Assembly: GCF_007679495.1 (NCBI RefSeq)
Contig: NZ_VEGP01000005.1
Coordinates: 62,001 to 126,000 of the forward strand
Reading direction: 5' to 3'
Length of the DNA: 64,000 nucleotides
Source of the DNA: Paenibacillus sp. 32O-W
GTDB taxonomy: Bacteria; Bacillota; Bacilli; Paenibacillales; NBRC-103111
Shown here: piece by piece, positions 28,844 to 39,126 of the stretch
How the letters are laid out: each line of letters begins with the position of its first letter
Numbering within the stretch: position 1 is the stretch's first letter
Position numbers and translations under genes: made by a program
The notes under the pieces: generated by a model
What the model was told of the DNA's origin: nothing
Databases searched by the model: none
Seen by the model: the letters and a program-made list of their open reading frames with translations, nothing else

Positions 28844-30172
28844 TTACTTACAAGCAACCAGGCCTGTTCTTTGCGAAAAATTCTGAATAGTTCGAATTGC
28901 ACGTTCAGCTATTTTTTCGTACTTGGCTTTTTTGTTGCGGATTTTCTCATCCAGCGGCGGGAATAATCCGAAATTCACATTCATCGGTTGAAAATGCTTA
29001 AAGTCCGCCGTCGTAATATACTGAGCCATGCTGCCCAAGGCCGTCTCCAGGGGGAAAACAAGACAGTCCTCACCCTTTGCCATTCGACCGGCATTGATTC
29101 CCGCAATGAGACCGGATGCCGCCGATTCCACATAGCCTTCCACCCCGGTCATCTGCCCGGCGAAGAACAGATTGTCCCGGCGGACAAATTGATAAGTGTT
29201 CCGCAGCAGCTTCGGTGAATTGATGAAAGTGTTGCGGTGCATAACCCCATATCGGACAAACTCCGCCTGCTCCAGTCCGGGAATGAGCGAGAAGACCTTC
29301 TTCTGTTCCCCCCATTTCAAATGGGTCTGAAAACCGACCAGATTATACAGCGTTCCGGCTGCATTATCCTGCCTCAACTGCACGACCGCATAAGGCTGCT
29401 TGCCCGTACGCGGATCGACGAGCCCCACCGGCTTCATCGGGCCGAACAAAATCGTCTGCTTGCCCCTGCTAGCCATCACTTCGATAGGCATGCAGCCCTC
29501 GAAATAAATTTCCTTCTCAAACTCTTTGATCGGCGCCACCTCTGCCGTAACCAGCGCTTCATAGAAAGCTTCGAATTGCTCTTCATCCATCGGACAATTG
29601 ATATAGGCGGCTTCCCCTTTGTCATACCGGGAAGCTATGAAGGCTTTATCCATATCGATGGAATCTTTCTCAACAATCGGTGCGGCTGCATCATAAAAGT
29701 ATAAATATTCCTCTCCCATAAGCGACCGTAGATGCCCCGACAGATCCGGAGAAGTAAGCGGACCTGTGGCGACCACTGTTATTCCTTCCGGCAATGAGCT
29801 GATTTCTTCATTAACGACCTCAATCAGCGGATGATTGCGGAGCGTGGAGGTCACCTCTCCCGAAAACCCGTCCCGGTCCACCGCAAGCGCGCCGCCTGCC
29901 GGAACCGCATGCTTGTCCGCACTCGCCAGAATAAGCGAATCCAGGTTCCGCATCTCCTCCTTCAGCACGCCCACTGCGTTGGTCAATCCATTAGCCCGCA
30001 AAGAGTTGCTGCAGACCAGCTCGGCAAATTTATCGGTGATATGGGCCGGTGTTTTGCGGACCGGCCTCATTTCGTACAGTTTAACCGGAACTCCCTGGCG
30101 GGCAATTTGCCAAGCGGCCTCGCTGCCCGCTAGTCCTGCTCCGATGACAGTGACTGGTTTATCAATGGACAT
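28844..30172 (-). CDS. trmFO: Methylenetetrahydrofolate-tRNA-(uracil-5-)-methyltransferase TrmFO
   Basis: Folate- and FAD-dependent enzyme that makes ribothymidine at position 54 of tRNA. The N-terminal FAD-binding motif reads [16 protein letters not shown]. Conserved CSNSLR and [17 protein letters not shown] follow. Length is 442 aa. It starts the cluster that runs to codY. Confidence 0.96.
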   Translation of the reverse strand: MSIDKPVTVIGAGLAGSEAAWQIARQGVPVKLYEMRPVRKTPAHITDKFAELVCSNSLRANGLTNAVGVLKEEMRNLDSLILASADKHAVPAGGALAVDRDGFSGEVTSTLRNHPLIEVVNEEISSLPEGITVVATGPLTSPDLSGHLRSLMGEEYLYFYDAAAPIVEKDSIDMDKAFIASRYDKGEAAYINCPMDEEQFEAFYEALVTAEVAPIKEFEKEIYFEGCMPIEVMASRGKQTILFGPMKPVGLVDPRTGKQPYAVVQLRQDNAAGTLYNLVGFQTHLKWGEQKKVFSLIPGLEQAEFVRYGVMHRNTFINSPKLLRNTYQFVRRDNLFFAGQMTGVEGYVESAASGLIAGINAGRMAKGEDCLVFPLETALGSMAQYITTADFKHFQPMNVNFGLFPPLDEKIRNKKAKYEKIAERAIRTIQNFSQRTGLVACK

Positions 30173-30226
30173 GATCCTAACCTCCTCCTAATTCCTTACG
30201 GTTCGCAGCACCCCGGAAAAGAAGAC

Positions 30227-30255
30227 GAAAAACTAAGCTCCAGAGAACTTAGTTT
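30227..30255 (-). terminator. Rho-independent terminator after topA
   Basis: Stem AAACTAAG/CTTAGTTT with a 10-base loop and TTTTT on the minus strand, directly after the topA stop codon. It separates dprA-topA from trmFO. Confidence 0.7.
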
Positions 30256-30265
30256 CGCGCAAGAC

Positions 30266-32344
30266 TTATTCCGGCACTTCCTCTTTAAAATCACATTGCA
30301 CGCATTGGAGGTGCTGCCCGTTTTTTGTATTTTTTACAACGAGCATCGAGTCGCATTTCGGGCAATCGCGTCCCGCCGGCCGGTCCCAAGAGACGAAATC
30401 GCACTCCGGGTACCGGTTGCAACCATAAAAAATCCGGCCTTTCTTGCTGCGTCTTTCTACGATGTGGCCTTCCTTGCATTTGGGGCAAACTACTCCGATG
30501 TCCTTGACGATCGGCTTCGTATTCCGGCACTCCGGAAATCCGGAGCAGGCGAGAAACTTGCCGAACCGCCCCATTTTGTATACTAACGGCTTGCCGCATT
30601 TTTCACAAATTTCATCCGAGACCTCATCCTGAATCTCGACTTCCTTCATTTCCTCTTCGGCTACCTCCAGCCGCTTCTCGAAGGATTGGTAAAATTCGTC
30701 CAGAACCTTAACCCAATCCTCCTTCCCTTCTTCCACGTGGTCCAGCTCTTCCTCCATATTGGCCGTAAATTCTACATCCAATATTTCCGGGAAAAATTCC
30801 TCCATCAATTCAACGACCAATTCTCCCAGTTCTGTCGGAATGAACTTCTTGTCCTCGAGAGCTACATATCCTCTCTTCTGGATCGTTTCCAGTGTGGGGG
30901 CATAGGTGCTCGGACGCCCGATTCCCAACTCCTCCAGCGTCCTTACCAGCCGGGCTTCCGTATATCTAGGCGGCGGCTGCGTAAAATGCTGCTTCGGCTC
31001 GATTCCGACGCGTTCCACCACATCGTCCTTACGCAAAGGAGGCAGAAGCCGGTCTTCCTCTGTCGTCCCGTCGTCATTTCCTTCTACGTATACTTTCATG
31101 AAGCCCGGAAACTTCACTTTGGAGCCTACGGCGCGGAAAACCGCTTCGTTGGCTTGTATGTCCACAGTCATCGTATCCAATACGGCCGAGGTCATCTGGC
31201 TGGCGACAAACCGTTCCCAAATTAATTTATATAGGCGGTATTGGTCCCGGCTCAAATAAGACTTGATTTCGTCCGGAGAACGAAGGACGGAGCTTGGACG
31301 AATCGCCTCATGCGCGTCCTGGGCGCCGCTGTTTTTCTTAGTATAATTGCGTGGGCTTTCCGGAGCGTAAGCATCGCCGAACTTCCCCTGAATATATTCC
31401 TTAGCTTCTTCCTGGGCTACCGGGGATATCCGTGTGGAGTCCGTACGCATATACGTAATCAGACCGACCGTTCCTTCCTTGCCCAGCTCAATCCCTTCAT
31501 ATAGCTGCTGCGCGACGGACATCGTCTTGGCCGCTCGGAAATTCAGCTTGCGGGCCGCTTCCTGCTGGAGTGTACTTGTAATAAAAGGGGCGGAAGGATG
31601 ACGCTGACGCTCCCTCTCCTTAACCTCCTTAACAACGAAGCTGGACTCCTCAATCATCTTCAGAATCCGGTTGACCTCTTCTTCGTTGCCAAGCTCCAGC
31701 TTTTCTCCGCCTATCCCGTAAAATTTGGCTTCGAAGGACTGCTTGCCGGCTTGCAGCATGGCCGTAATCGACCAATACTCCTCCGGAATGAACTCTCTAA
31801 TCTCATTCTCCCGGTCATTGATCAGCTTGACGGCTACCGATTGAACCCTGCCGGCCGACAATCCCTTCTTGACCTTCTTCCATAGAAGCGGGCTGATTTT
31901 ATAACCGACCAGGCGGTCAAGAATTCTTCTCGCTTGCTGGGCATTCACCAGGTCTTTATTGATCGGGCGCGGTGATTTGAAGGCATCTTTAACCGCTTGC
32001 TTCGTAATTTCGTTGAACACGACGCGGCATGGCTCGTTATCCGTTAACTCCAGATAATGCGCCAGATGCCAGGCAATCGCTTCCCCTTCCCGGTCAGGGT
32101 CCGCCGCCAGATAAATTTTCTTAACCTTCTTGCTGGCGTCCTTCAATTCCTTCAGCACGGAGCCCTTGCCGCGGATCGTTATATATTTCGGTTCAAAATT
32201 ACGCTTGACTTCTACTCCGATCTGACTTTTGGGAAGATCACGGATATGGCCCATAGATGCTTTGACAATATATTTGCTGCCTAAATATTTACTGATCGTT
32301 TTCGCTTTTGCCGGTGATTCGACGATAACTAACGAATCTGCCAT
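30266..32344 (-). CDS. topA: DNA topoisomerase I
   Basis: Type IA topoisomerase that relaxes negative supercoils. The toprim domain has [11 protein letters not shown] and DPDREGEAI. The active-site Tyr298 lies in [14 protein letters not shown]. The C-terminus carries three four-cysteine zinc ribbons (CEKC...C, CPKC...C, CPKC...C). Length is 692 aa from the ATG at 32344, which has the best spacing to GGGGAGG. Confidence 0.97.
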   Translation of the reverse strand: MADSLVIVESPAKAKTISKYLGSKYIVKASMGHIRDLPKSQIGVEVKRNFEPKYITIRGKGSVLKELKDASKKVKKIYLAADPDREGEAIAWHLAHYLELTDNEPCRVVFNEITKQAVKDAFKSPRPINKDLVNAQQARRILDRLVGYKISPLLWKKVKKGLSAGRVQSVAVKLINDRENEIREFIPEEYWSITAMLQAGKQSFEAKFYGIGGEKLELGNEEEVNRILKMIEESSFVVKEVKERERQRHPSAPFITSTLQQEAARKLNFRAAKTMSVAQQLYEGIELGKEGTVGLITYMRTDSTRISPVAQEEAKEYIQGKFGDAYAPESPRNYTKKNSGAQDAHEAIRPSSVLRSPDEIKSYLSRDQYRLYKLIWERFVASQMTSAVLDTMTVDIQANEAVFRAVGSKVKFPGFMKVYVEGNDDGTTEEDRLLPPLRKDDVVERVGIEPKQHFTQPPPRYTEARLVRTLEELGIGRPSTYAPTLETIQKRGYVALEDKKFIPTELGELVVELMEEFFPEILDVEFTANMEEELDHVEEGKEDWVKVLDEFYQSFEKRLEVAEEEMKEVEIQDEVSDEICEKCGKPLVYKMGRFGKFLACSGFPECRNTKPIVKDIGVVCPKCKEGHIVERRSKKGRIFYGCNRYPECDFVSWDRPAGRDCPKCDSMLVVKNTKNGQHLQCVQCDFKEEVPE

Positions 32345-32420
32345 GCGCATCTTCCTCCCCTCTGTAAACAGGTTTATTATATGTGCTTTATCTCTTGCAG
32401 GCAATCTGATGATCTTGCCG

Positions 32421-33518
32421 CTATATTAATACATACGCCGAGCCTGCATGCTGTGCAATCTTTTTTTTCATTAGTAAAGATAACAGAATTGTATGCAAAT
32501 GTCCAAAATTTGTTTCGCTTTGCTCCAAAAGATAGTCGATCGTCGTCGGTTCGAACGAAATGAGCCCAAGGATTCGCCGCTCTTCCTTCGTCAGCTCCGG
32601 TTCGGGTTTAGGAGAATCCGCAGGATGCAAAACGTTCTTTATATTGAAAAAGCCCTTATATTCTTCGAGCACATCTTTCGCGCAAACGACCATCTTGGCC
32701 CGGGTTTGAAGAAGCTCGTTGGTGCCCTGGCTCTTGGGAGAGAAGATCGGACCGGGAACGGCAAACAAATCCCTGGACTCGTCCAAAGCCATATCGGCCG
32801 TAATCAACGATCCGCTATTCTGAGCCGCCTCTACTACTAGAGTGCCCAAACTTATGCCGGCAATTACCCGATTGCGCAGCGGAAATAATCCGGGATGATG
32901 GATGATGCCCGGGAAATACTCGGACAGCACGACCCCCTCTTCCTCTATTCTCTTGAACAATTTAAGATTTTCAGGGGGATAAACCCGGTCAATCGAGGTG
33001 CCCAGGATGGCGATCGTCTTAGCCTTCCCTTCCAACGCCCCGAGGTGGGCTGCGCTGTCGATTCCTCTGGCCAGTCCGCTGACAATGCTCAATCCCGCCT
33101 CGGACAAATGATAAGCCAGCTCGGTTGCTGCCCTTCTACCGTACGCGGTCGGAGTCCGGCTGCCTACAATCGCCAGGGAATGATAATTCTCCAGCAGCTT
33201 CAAATTTCCTTTGGCATACAGCACCCAGGGCGGGCGTGAACTATGCCTCAGCCTGTATGGATAAGCTTCATCATATAATGTCAATACATGTATGTTCTCC
33301 TTGCGGTACCACTCCAGTCTGGACGCTATCCGCTCCTGAGTCAAGCCCCTCCTTATACTCTCTACCCGATCCCTGCGAATTCCGGCCTCCCTCCACTCCA
33401 TATCTCCCCATTCCAGCAGCTCGACTAAATTTTGAGTTTTAATAATCAGTTTTTCGATCGTCTCCCAACCGATTCCTTTCAGTTCATGAAGCCCTAACAA
33501 GATCGATTTATTATCCAA
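32421..33518 (-). CDS. dprA: DNA processing protein DprA
   Basis: Loads RecA onto incoming single-stranded DNA during transformation. The Rossmann fold has [13 protein letters not shown] and [13 protein letters not shown]. The C-terminal winged helix follows after [17 protein letters not shown]. Length is 365 aa. The start is TTG at 33518 with AGGAGG upstream. It lies between sucD and topA as in B. subtilis. Confidence 0.94.
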   Translation of the reverse strand: MDNKSILLGLHELKGIGWETIEKLIIKTQNLVELLEWGDMEWREAGIRRDRVESIRRGLTQERIASRLEWYRKENIHVLTLYDEAYPYRLRHSSRPPWVLYAKGNLKLLENYHSLAIVGSRTPTAYGRRAATELAYHLSEAGLSIVSGLARGIDSAAHLGALEGKAKTIAILGTSIDRVYPPENLKLFKRIEEEGVVLSEYFPGIIHHPGLFPLRNRVIAGISLGTLVVEAAQNSGSLITADMALDESRDLFAVPGPIFSPKSQGTNELLQTRAKMVVCAKDVLEEYKGFFNIKNVLHPADSPKPEPELTKEERRILGLISFEPTTIDYLLEQSETNFGHLHTILLSLLMKKKIAQHAGSAYVLI

Positions 33519-33546
33519 TGCCGGTTCCTCCTTGTGCTTATAAATG

Positions 33547-33591
33547 AAAAAAGCAACCCGTCAAATCCATATAGGAAATGAAAGGTTGCTT
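33547..33591 (-). terminator. Rho-independent terminator after sucD
   Basis: Stem AAGCAACC/GGTTGCTT followed by TTTT on the minus strand. The loop is long (about 25 bases), so an inner structure is likely. It lies between sucD and dprA. Confidence 0.75.
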
Positions 33592-33620
33592 ACCTTCATA
33601 ATTATTTATTCAGTTTGCTC

Positions 33621-34553
33621 TTATTTTTTAGTGATGCATTTCTCCAGCAGTCCTTTTTCCTCCAGGACGCTCACCAGTGTGGATCCCATCTCCGCAGGAG
33701 TAGGAGCCACTTTAATTCCGCAGCTTTCCAGAGTTGCCACTTTCTCTGCAGCCGTTCCCTTGCCTCCGGATATAATAGCGCCGGCATGACCCATCCGCTT
33801 GCCTTCCGGAGCGGTCTTACCGCCGATAAATCCGACAACGGGCTTCGTCATATTCTTTTTGATCCACTCGGCCGCTTCTTCTTCCGCCGTTCCGCCGATC
33901 TCACCGATCATGATGACGGCATAAGTGTCCGGGTCTTCGTTAAATCTCTTAAGAACATCGATAAATTCCGAGCCTTTAACCGGATCTCCGCCGATCCCTA
34001 CGGCAGAGGATTGGCCGATGCCGCGGGTAGTTAACTGATGAACGGCTTCGTAGGTGAGCGTTCCGCTGCGGGAAACGACTCCGACATGGCCTGGAGTATG
34101 GATATATCCCGGCATAATGCCGATTTTGCATTCACCCGGAGTAATGACACCGGGGCAGTTAGGACCGATCAGCACGGTACGCTTGCCTTCCATGTATCTC
34201 TTGACTTTAACCATGTCGAGCACGGGAATTCCTTCAGTGATACATATGACGAGATCCAGATCGGCGTCAACGGCTTCCATGATCGAATCCGCTGCGAAAG
34301 CCGGGGGAACATAAATAACGGATGTATTGGCTCCGGTAGCTTCTACCGCTTCACGCACCGTGTTGAACACGGGGAGCTTGACCGTGCTGCCGTTCTCCAG
34401 CTCAAACTCTACTTCCGTACCGCCCTTGCCGGGAGTAGTCCCTCCCACTACTTGAGTTCCGTAGTCAAGCGCGCCTTTGGTATGATATCTACCCTGGGAA
34501 CCGGTAATCCCTTGAGTAATGACCTTTGTGTTTTTATTAACTAAAATACTCAC
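33621..34553 (-). CDS. sucD: Succinyl-CoA ligase, alpha subunit
   Basis: Citric acid cycle enzyme subunit that binds CoA and carries the phosphohistidine. Features: [11 protein letters not shown] near the start, the nucleotide loop [12 protein letters not shown], and the active-site histidine in MGHAGAII. Length is 310 aa. The start is GTG at 34553. It follows sucC by 52 bases. Confidence 0.97.
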   Translation of the reverse strand: MSILVNKNTKVITQGITGSQGRYHTKGALDYGTQVVGGTTPGKGGTEVEFELENGSTVKLPVFNTVREAVEATGANTSVIYVPPAFAADSIMEAVDADLDLVICITEGIPVLDMVKVKRYMEGKRTVLIGPNCPGVITPGECKIGIMPGYIHTPGHVGVVSRSGTLTYEAVHQLTTRGIGQSSAVGIGGDPVKGSEFIDVLKRFNEDPDTYAVIMIGEIGGTAEEEAAEWIKKNMTKPVVGFIGGKTAPEGKRMGHAGAIISGGKGTAAEKVATLESCGIKVAPTPAEMGSTLVSVLEEKGLLEKCITKK

Positions 34554-34605
34554 GTCGCTTCACATCCTTTACTTTTTTCCGTTCATTTTATATAAGGGGT
34601 GCTGC

Positions 34606-35772
34606 TTACAAATTTTTGACTTGCTCTACAATCTTCTGAGCGCCGTCCGCCATCGAGTCGGCAGCGATAATATTCAAGCCGGATTCGTTCAGAAGCTTCT
34701 TCCCGAGCTCCACATTGGTTCCTTCCAAGCGCACGACAAGAGGACGGTCCAAACCTACCTGCTTGGCCGCTTCTACAACTCCCTCGGCGATTACATCACA
34801 GCGCATGATGCCGCCAAAAATGTTAACGAAGATCCCTTTGACCTTCTCATCGGACAGGATGATCTTGAACGCTTCGGTTACTTTCTCCGTGGTGGCGCCG
34901 CCCCCTACATCGAGGAAGTTGGCCGGTTCGCCGCCGTAATATTTGATGATATCCATCGTTGCCATAGCCAGGCCGGCTCCGTTAACCATACATCCGATGT
35001 TTCCGTCCAGAGCGATGTAGCTCAGGTCGAATTTGGAGGCTTCGATTTCCTTCGGATCTTCTTCTTCCAAATCGCGAAGCTCCAGGATGTCTTTATGACG
35101 ATACAATGCGTTGGAGTCGAAGTTCAGCTTGGCATCCAGCGCCATAACGTTTCCGTCTCCGGTTACGACGAGCGGGTTGATTTCCGCAATGGAGCAGTCC
35201 TTATCTACAAATGCCGTGTACAACGCCATCATGAATTTAACGGCCTTGTTAACCAGTTCGTTCGGAATATTGATCGCGAATGCCAGTCTGCGAGCCTGGA
35301 ACGGCTGCAATCCGATAACCGGATCGATCACTTCTTTGAAAATTTTCTCCGGGGTTCTGGCGGCCACCTCTTCAATCTCCATGCCGCCTTCTTCCGATGC
35401 CATCATGACGACCCGGCCGGTGCCGCGGTCTACAACTACGCCTACGTAGTATTCTTTCTTAATATCGCAACCCTGCTCAATCAGCAGGCGTTTAACCTCT
35501 TTACCTTCCGGACCGGTCTGGTGGGTGACGAGAATTTTACCGAGAATTTCGTCAGCATATGTACGCACTTCGTCCAGATTTTTGGCCACCTTGACTCCGC
35601 CGGCCTTCCCTCTTCCGCCAGCATGGATTTGGGCTTTGACAACCACAACAGGGGTTCCCAGCTGCTTGGCAGCTTCAACCGCTTCATCCACGGAAAAAGC
35701 GACTCTTCCTTCCGGAACGGTCACTCCATATTGTCTCAGGACTTCTTTGCCTTGATACTCATGGATATTCAT
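34606..35772 (-). CDS. sucC: Succinyl-CoA ligase, beta subunit
   Basis: ATP-grasp subunit of succinyl-CoA ligase. It begins [16 protein letters not shown], has the ATP-grasp region [17 protein letters not shown], and the C-terminal ligase domain has [12 protein letters not shown]. Length is 388 aa. TAGGAGG precedes the ATG at 35772. Confidence 0.97.
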   Translation of the reverse strand: MNIHEYQGKEVLRQYGVTVPEGRVAFSVDEAVEAAKQLGTPVVVVKAQIHAGGRGKAGGVKVAKNLDEVRTYADEILGKILVTHQTGPEGKEVKRLLIEQGCDIKKEYYVGVVVDRGTGRVVMMASEEGGMEIEEVAARTPEKIFKEVIDPVIGLQPFQARRLAFAINIPNELVNKAVKFMMALYTAFVDKDCSIAEINPLVVTGDGNVMALDAKLNFDSNALYRHKDILELRDLEEEDPKEIEASKFDLSYIALDGNIGCMVNGAGLAMATMDIIKYYGGEPANFLDVGGGATTEKVTEAFKIILSDEKVKGIFVNIFGGIMRCDVIAEGVVEAAKQVGLDRPLVVRLEGTNVELGKKLLNESGLNIIAADSMADGAQKIVEQVKNL

Positions 35773-35804
35773 TCTTACTTCCTCCTATCAGTGTCTTCAA
35801 TGGC

Positions 35805-35830
35805 GCTTCGAAACCAAGCTTCGAAACCAA
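35805..35830. repeat. 13-bp tandem duplication in the sucC leader
   Basis: The sequence GCTTCGAAACCAA occurs twice, head to tail and without mismatch, 33 to 58 bases before the sucC start codon. Each copy contains the palindrome TTCGAA. Confidence 0.8.
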
Positions 35831-35847
35831 TGGATTTCAGCCAACTA

Positions 35848-35883
35848 GAATAGATATTATCAGAACGAAAAAAATCTATTCAA
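35848..35883 (-). promoter_or_regulatory. Probable sucCD promoter with overlapping inverted repeat
   Basis: On the minus strand a -35-like TTGAAT (35878-35883) stands 16 bases from GATAAT (35856-35861) or 18 from TAATAT. The whole promoter is enclosed by a perfect inverted repeat GAATAGAT/ATCTATTC (35848-35855 and 35874-35881). That arrangement would suit an operator; the regulator is unknown. Confidence 0.5.
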
Positions 35884-36127
35884 TCGGCAGTATCGCACCG
35901 CTCGACAAGCCCTATCTATTGTACCACTTTTTTTCGCTAGTTTCCTCTACTTTTCTTAATTATTTAACATTAATTTCTCATATACTTCCCGATATTGGTG
36001 AAAGGTGGCGATTTTTCTAATTGCTCGGGAAATAGGAACACTGCATGCCAGCGAAGGAAACTGCTCGCAAGCCCCCCTTACGCGAATGGAGCCGCCGAAC
36101 CGCATGGAAATGGCCCGACGGCGTAAC
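35884..36127. other. Gap between sucC promoter and the zinc-ribbon gene terminator
   Basis: I see no supported gene here. A 66-codon minus-strand frame (35956-36156) starts with TTG inside the terminator stem of the next gene and has no ribosome binding site. Confidence 0.5.
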
Positions 36128-36161
36128 AAAAAGAGCGCCGCTTTCCGGGAAAGCAAGCGCT
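36128..36161 (-). terminator. Rho-independent terminator after the zinc-ribbon gene
   Basis: Strong stem AGCGCC-GCTTT paired with AAAGC-AAGCGCT around CCGGG, followed by TTTTTG on the minus strand. It ends the single-gene unit at 36175-36435. Confidence 0.85.
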
Positions 36162-36174
36162 GGCCGGTTCTACA

Positions 36175-36435
36175 TTAACTATAAGTAGGCTGGATGGAGA
36201 CGGCTGACCTCGGCTCTCTCTCCGCCTGCTTCACGAATCTCATTTCATTCCCCGAGAAATGGCAAACCAGGCATTGAATTTCCGGCTCCCCCGGTTGAAG
36301 CGGCGCTTCCTCCGCCATTTCCGTAACTTCCCCGGTAACGGCATCCTTGATAAAGGACTGTGTGTATCTCGTAATCACGCTGAATTTAACCCGGTTCGAG
36401 CGGCAATTCGGGCAGAAATACGGTTTGTTTTCCAT
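36175..36435 (-). CDS. Small zinc-ribbon protein of unknown function
   Basis: 86-aa protein starting MENKPYFCPNC. Two cysteine pairs, CPNC near the N-terminus and CLVC near residue 55, make a likely zinc ribbon; the sequence between them is rich in Thr and Glu. There is no membrane segment or signal peptide. TGAGGTGAT precedes the ATG. It has its own terminator and is divergent from the comM-like gene, so it is probably a single-gene unit. Function unknown. Confidence 0.7.
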   Translation of the reverse strand: MENKPYFCPNCRSNRVKFSVITRYTQSFIKDAVTGEVTEMAEEAPLQPGEPEIQCLVCHFSGNEMRFVKQAEREPRSAVSIQPTYS

Positions 36436-36689
36436 AGTCCAATCACCTCAGGAGTAGTATGACTCATTTTTTCTAAAATTATGAAACAGAGGCAGGATTT
36501 TTCCCGCGGATGGAGAACGTTATAATGGTGAAGAGTTTATCAGTGATGACGCGCATCGGCATGGAAGTCATATGCGGAATAATATAATTATATATTGGTT
36601 ATAAGGAAGCACCTTTTTCCAATGGGGGACGACAGCGGATCAAGAACCGGGGACTCCCCTCCCTAATCATGGAAGGAGTGTGCTTATTT

Positions 36690-38258
36690 ATGTTTGGCAA
36701 AGTTCGCAGCGCTTGCGTTAACGGCATTGAAGGAAAATTGATTGAAGTGGAAATCGACATCAGCAGCGGATTGCCCCAGGTCAGTCTCGTCGGCCTGCCA
36801 GATGCTGCGGTCAAGGAATCCGCCGAGCGGGTCCGCGCCGCGGTTAAAAACTGCGGCTTCAAGTTCCCGATGGAGCGGATTACGATCAATCTCGCCCCCG
36901 CCGATCTGCGTAAGGAGGGAGCGTCCTTCGACCTGGCCATCGCCGTCTGCCTGCTGCTGACCAGCGGACAACTGACGGGGGAACCGTGGAGCGAAGCCCT
37001 GATTATTGGAGAGCTGGCTTTGGACGGCAGCGTGCGTCCGGTCCCCGGTGTGCTCTCGATGGTTCATCATGCCCGCACCATGGGGATTCCCAAGATCGTC
37101 GTCCCTCTGCAAAATGCCAAAGAAGCCATGCTGGTCGAAGGAATGGATGTCTATGCCATCGCCCATTTACGGGACGTAACGCAAATAGGACGGCATTTGA
37201 TTAATGATGTTAATCATTTATATCATTTACTAAATAAACCGGGCGGAGATTCGCCGTCGACCGAATCTGACTCCGCCGATATAGGGACAGGGCTGGATTA
37301 TGCCGATGTAACCGGACAACAGCATGTGAAACGAGCTCTCGTCATCGCCGCGGCGGGCATGCATAACATTATGCTGATCGGCCCTCCCGGCACCGGAAAG
37401 ACGATGCTGGTCCGCAGACTGCCTACCATTATGCCGGATATGGAGGAGAACGAGGCGCTGGAGGTGACGAAAATCTACAGCGTCTCGGGCCTGCTGCGCG
37501 GACGGGCTCAATTGATGACGTCCCGCCCCTTCCGTTCTCCCCACCATACGATCTCTGCGGGAGGGATGGCCGGTGGAGGGACGATACCGAAGCCCGGAGA
37601 GGTCAGCCTGGCTCATCGCGGCATTTTGTTTCTCGATGAGTTTCCCGAATTTTCCCGAAATGCGCTCGAGGTGCTCAGGCAGCCGCTCGAGGACAATCAG
37701 GTGACGATTAGCCGGGCCCGGGCCGTCTACACGTTCCCCGCCAATTTTATGCTGGCGGCATCGATGAACCCATGCCCTTGCGGATTTTTCGGAGCCGAAA
37801 CCTTCACCTCTCCATGCACCTGTTCACCGCTCAAAATCAATCAGTACCGGTCCCGTATTTCCGGACCGCTGCTGGATCGCATTGACCTGCACGTTGAGGT
37901 GCCGCGTATGGAATACCGACTGTTCGGACAGGAGGCTTCATCGTTGTCCTCCGCCGAGATGAAGGAGTCGGTCATCAGAGCCCAGTCGATTCAACAGGCG
38001 AGATACCGGGGGACGGGAATCCGCTTTAACGGTGAGCTGGCAGGCAAGCTGCTGCGCCGTCACGCCCGGCTCAAGCCCGAGGCCGATCAGCTCCTTCACA
38101 GCACCTTCGATACGCTAGCCTTAAGTGCCCGCGCTTACGACCGGATCCTGAAGTTGGCCCGCACGATTGCGGATTTGGAAGGCTCTCGCGATATCGAGAT
38201 CGCCCATCTGGCTGAAGCGATTCAATATCGCACCCTGGACCGGAAGACGGTTCAGTAA
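36690..38258 (+). CDS. comM: YifB/ComM family Mg chelatase-like AAA ATPase
   Basis: Hexameric helicase-type ATPase. The family member ComM promotes branch migration during natural transformation; some Firmicutes annotations call it YifB. An N-terminal Lon-substrate-like domain starts MFGKVRSACVNGIEG. Walker A GPPGTGKT lies at about 231-238 and Walker B ILFLDEFPEF follows, then MNPCPCG and a C-terminal Mg chelatase domain. The ATG at 36690 fits the family start and has AAGGAG upstream. A TATAAT is at 36521-36526 without a clear -35. It is on the strand opposite to its neighbours. Confidence 0.92.
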   Translation: MFGKVRSACVNGIEGKLIEVEIDISSGLPQVSLVGLPDAAVKESAERVRAAVKNCGFKFPMERITINLAPADLRKEGASFDLAIAVCLLLTSGQLTGEPWSEALIIGELALDGSVRPVPGVLSMVHHARTMGIPKIVVPLQNAKEAMLVEGMDVYAIAHLRDVTQIGRHLINDVNHLYHLLNKPGGDSPSTESDSADIGTGLDYADVTGQQHVKRALVIAAAGMHNIMLIGPPGTGKTMLVRRLPTIMPDMEENEALEVTKIYSVSGLLRGRAQLMTSRPFRSPHHTISAGGMAGGGTIPKPGEVSLAHRGILFLDEFPEFSRNALEVLRQPLEDNQVTISRARAVYTFPANFMLAASMNPCPCGFFGAETFTSPCTCSPLKINQYRSRISGPLLDRIDLHVEVPRMEYRLFGQEASSLSSAEMKESVIRAQSIQQARYRGTGIRFNGELAGKLLRRHARLKPEADQLLHSTFDTLALSARAYDRILKLARTIADLEGSRDIEIAHLAEAIQYRTLDRKTVQ

Positions 38259-38586
38259 TGCGCACTTTCCATTGACCAGCTACAATTCACTTGAATTAGC
38301 TACACAAAAGAGGCTGTCGATTAATGGTGTAGAACTAAGATCATGTGAGAAACCTGCACGGTTTGGTTATAACGGACCCCAGAGACCTTAATCGATCCAG
38401 AAGGGCCTTTCGGTAACTTTGGACTGAGACGACCTTATTCCCAAGAAACGCACGCGAAAGTAGGAGAATTCTATGAAATAAGCGCATCTGTGTCTGTAAG
38501 TCTAAAAAAACCGCCTACTTTGACGTAATAGGGTCTCTCAGGTCCGTCCCTACATTCGCTGTTATCCATTACCAGTTTAATTGATG
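38259..38586. other. Gene-free stretch downstream of comM
   Basis: No reading frame with a ribosome binding site. The only structure noted is a small hairpin AAACC/GGTTT around TGCAC near 38350-38366. The stretch looks like decayed or non-coding sequence. Confidence 0.4.
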
Positions 38587-38824
38587 CTACACCAATTCAC
38601 TTTTCACTATTACAATCATCCTATCCTTCGCCTTTGCCACAATGAATCGACAGCTACCAAAATACAGTTTGCCCCAATGCCGATGACACGGCACTATCTG
38701 CGCGCAAGCGAATTTTAATTTTTTTGAAATCCAATCATTGACTTTCGTTAAAAAATATGTTAAGGTTATTCCTGTTTGCATTAACCCTCAGAAGTTCCTC
38801 AGTTAAATAATTTCCTCCATCCAT
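38587..38824 (-). pseudogene. Broken short gene with a frame change in a run of six A/T
   Basis: On the minus strand an open frame from ATG 38824 reads MDGGNYLTEELLRVNANRNN and runs into a stop after FFNESQ. The neighbouring frame continues as FLTKVNDWISKKLKFAC and ends RMIVIVKSELV at 38587. The frames meet at the six-base run 38750-38755, where a one-base change would join them into about 79 residues. The second part alone (ATG 38781, behind GAGGG) could also be a real 64-aa protein. No family recognised; a sequencing error is equally possible. Confidence 0.4.
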
Positions 38825-38904
38825 TTGTTCAAATTCCAATAACCCTGAAGAATTTGTTATGATGTATCGCTAATTCACACTGGCGCGATCAAGGAGTCGC
38901 AAGG

Positions 38905-39043
38905 ATGAAAGAGAGGTAGGGCTTTCATTGTTTTAGTAGTACAGAAATGGTTTCTCTCGTTATTTGCAATTGGAACTTTATTGCTGTCGCTCGGTCTAGA
39001 TAATTCAGTAGCGGCAAGCGGCAGCATGGGTTATCATTTTTGA
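38905..39043 (+). pseudogene. Possible remnant of a secreted peptide gene
   Basis: AAGGAGTCGCAAGG leads into ATG at 38905, which stops after four codons. A neighbouring frame reads VVQKWFLSLFAIGTLLLSLG and then DNSVAASGS, a good signal peptide with an AxA-like cleavage region, and stops at 39041-39043. A one-base shift would join start and signal peptide. Only about 36 residues remain, so this is either a decayed gene or chance. Confidence 0.25.
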
Positions 39044-39126
39044 TAGCTCGCCTATTTTGTCTAAATTTCCCCATAGATCAGATACCCATGTATGCTCTAT
39101 ATATCTGCTTCGTTTTTTTCGCATAC

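Noticed and set aside
34519-35853. 444-codon plus-strand frame opposite sucC
   Set aside because: Lies antisense to the certain sucC gene; open only because of codon bias.
35956-36156. 66-codon minus-strand frame downstream of the zinc-ribbon gene
   Set aside because: It starts with TTG within the terminator stem, has no ribosome binding site and shows no recognisable protein features.
38330-38400. Resemblance to the hairpin upstream of group II intron reading frames (GTGAGAAACCTGCACGG)
   Set aside because: No domain V, no reverse transcriptase frame and only a short vague match.
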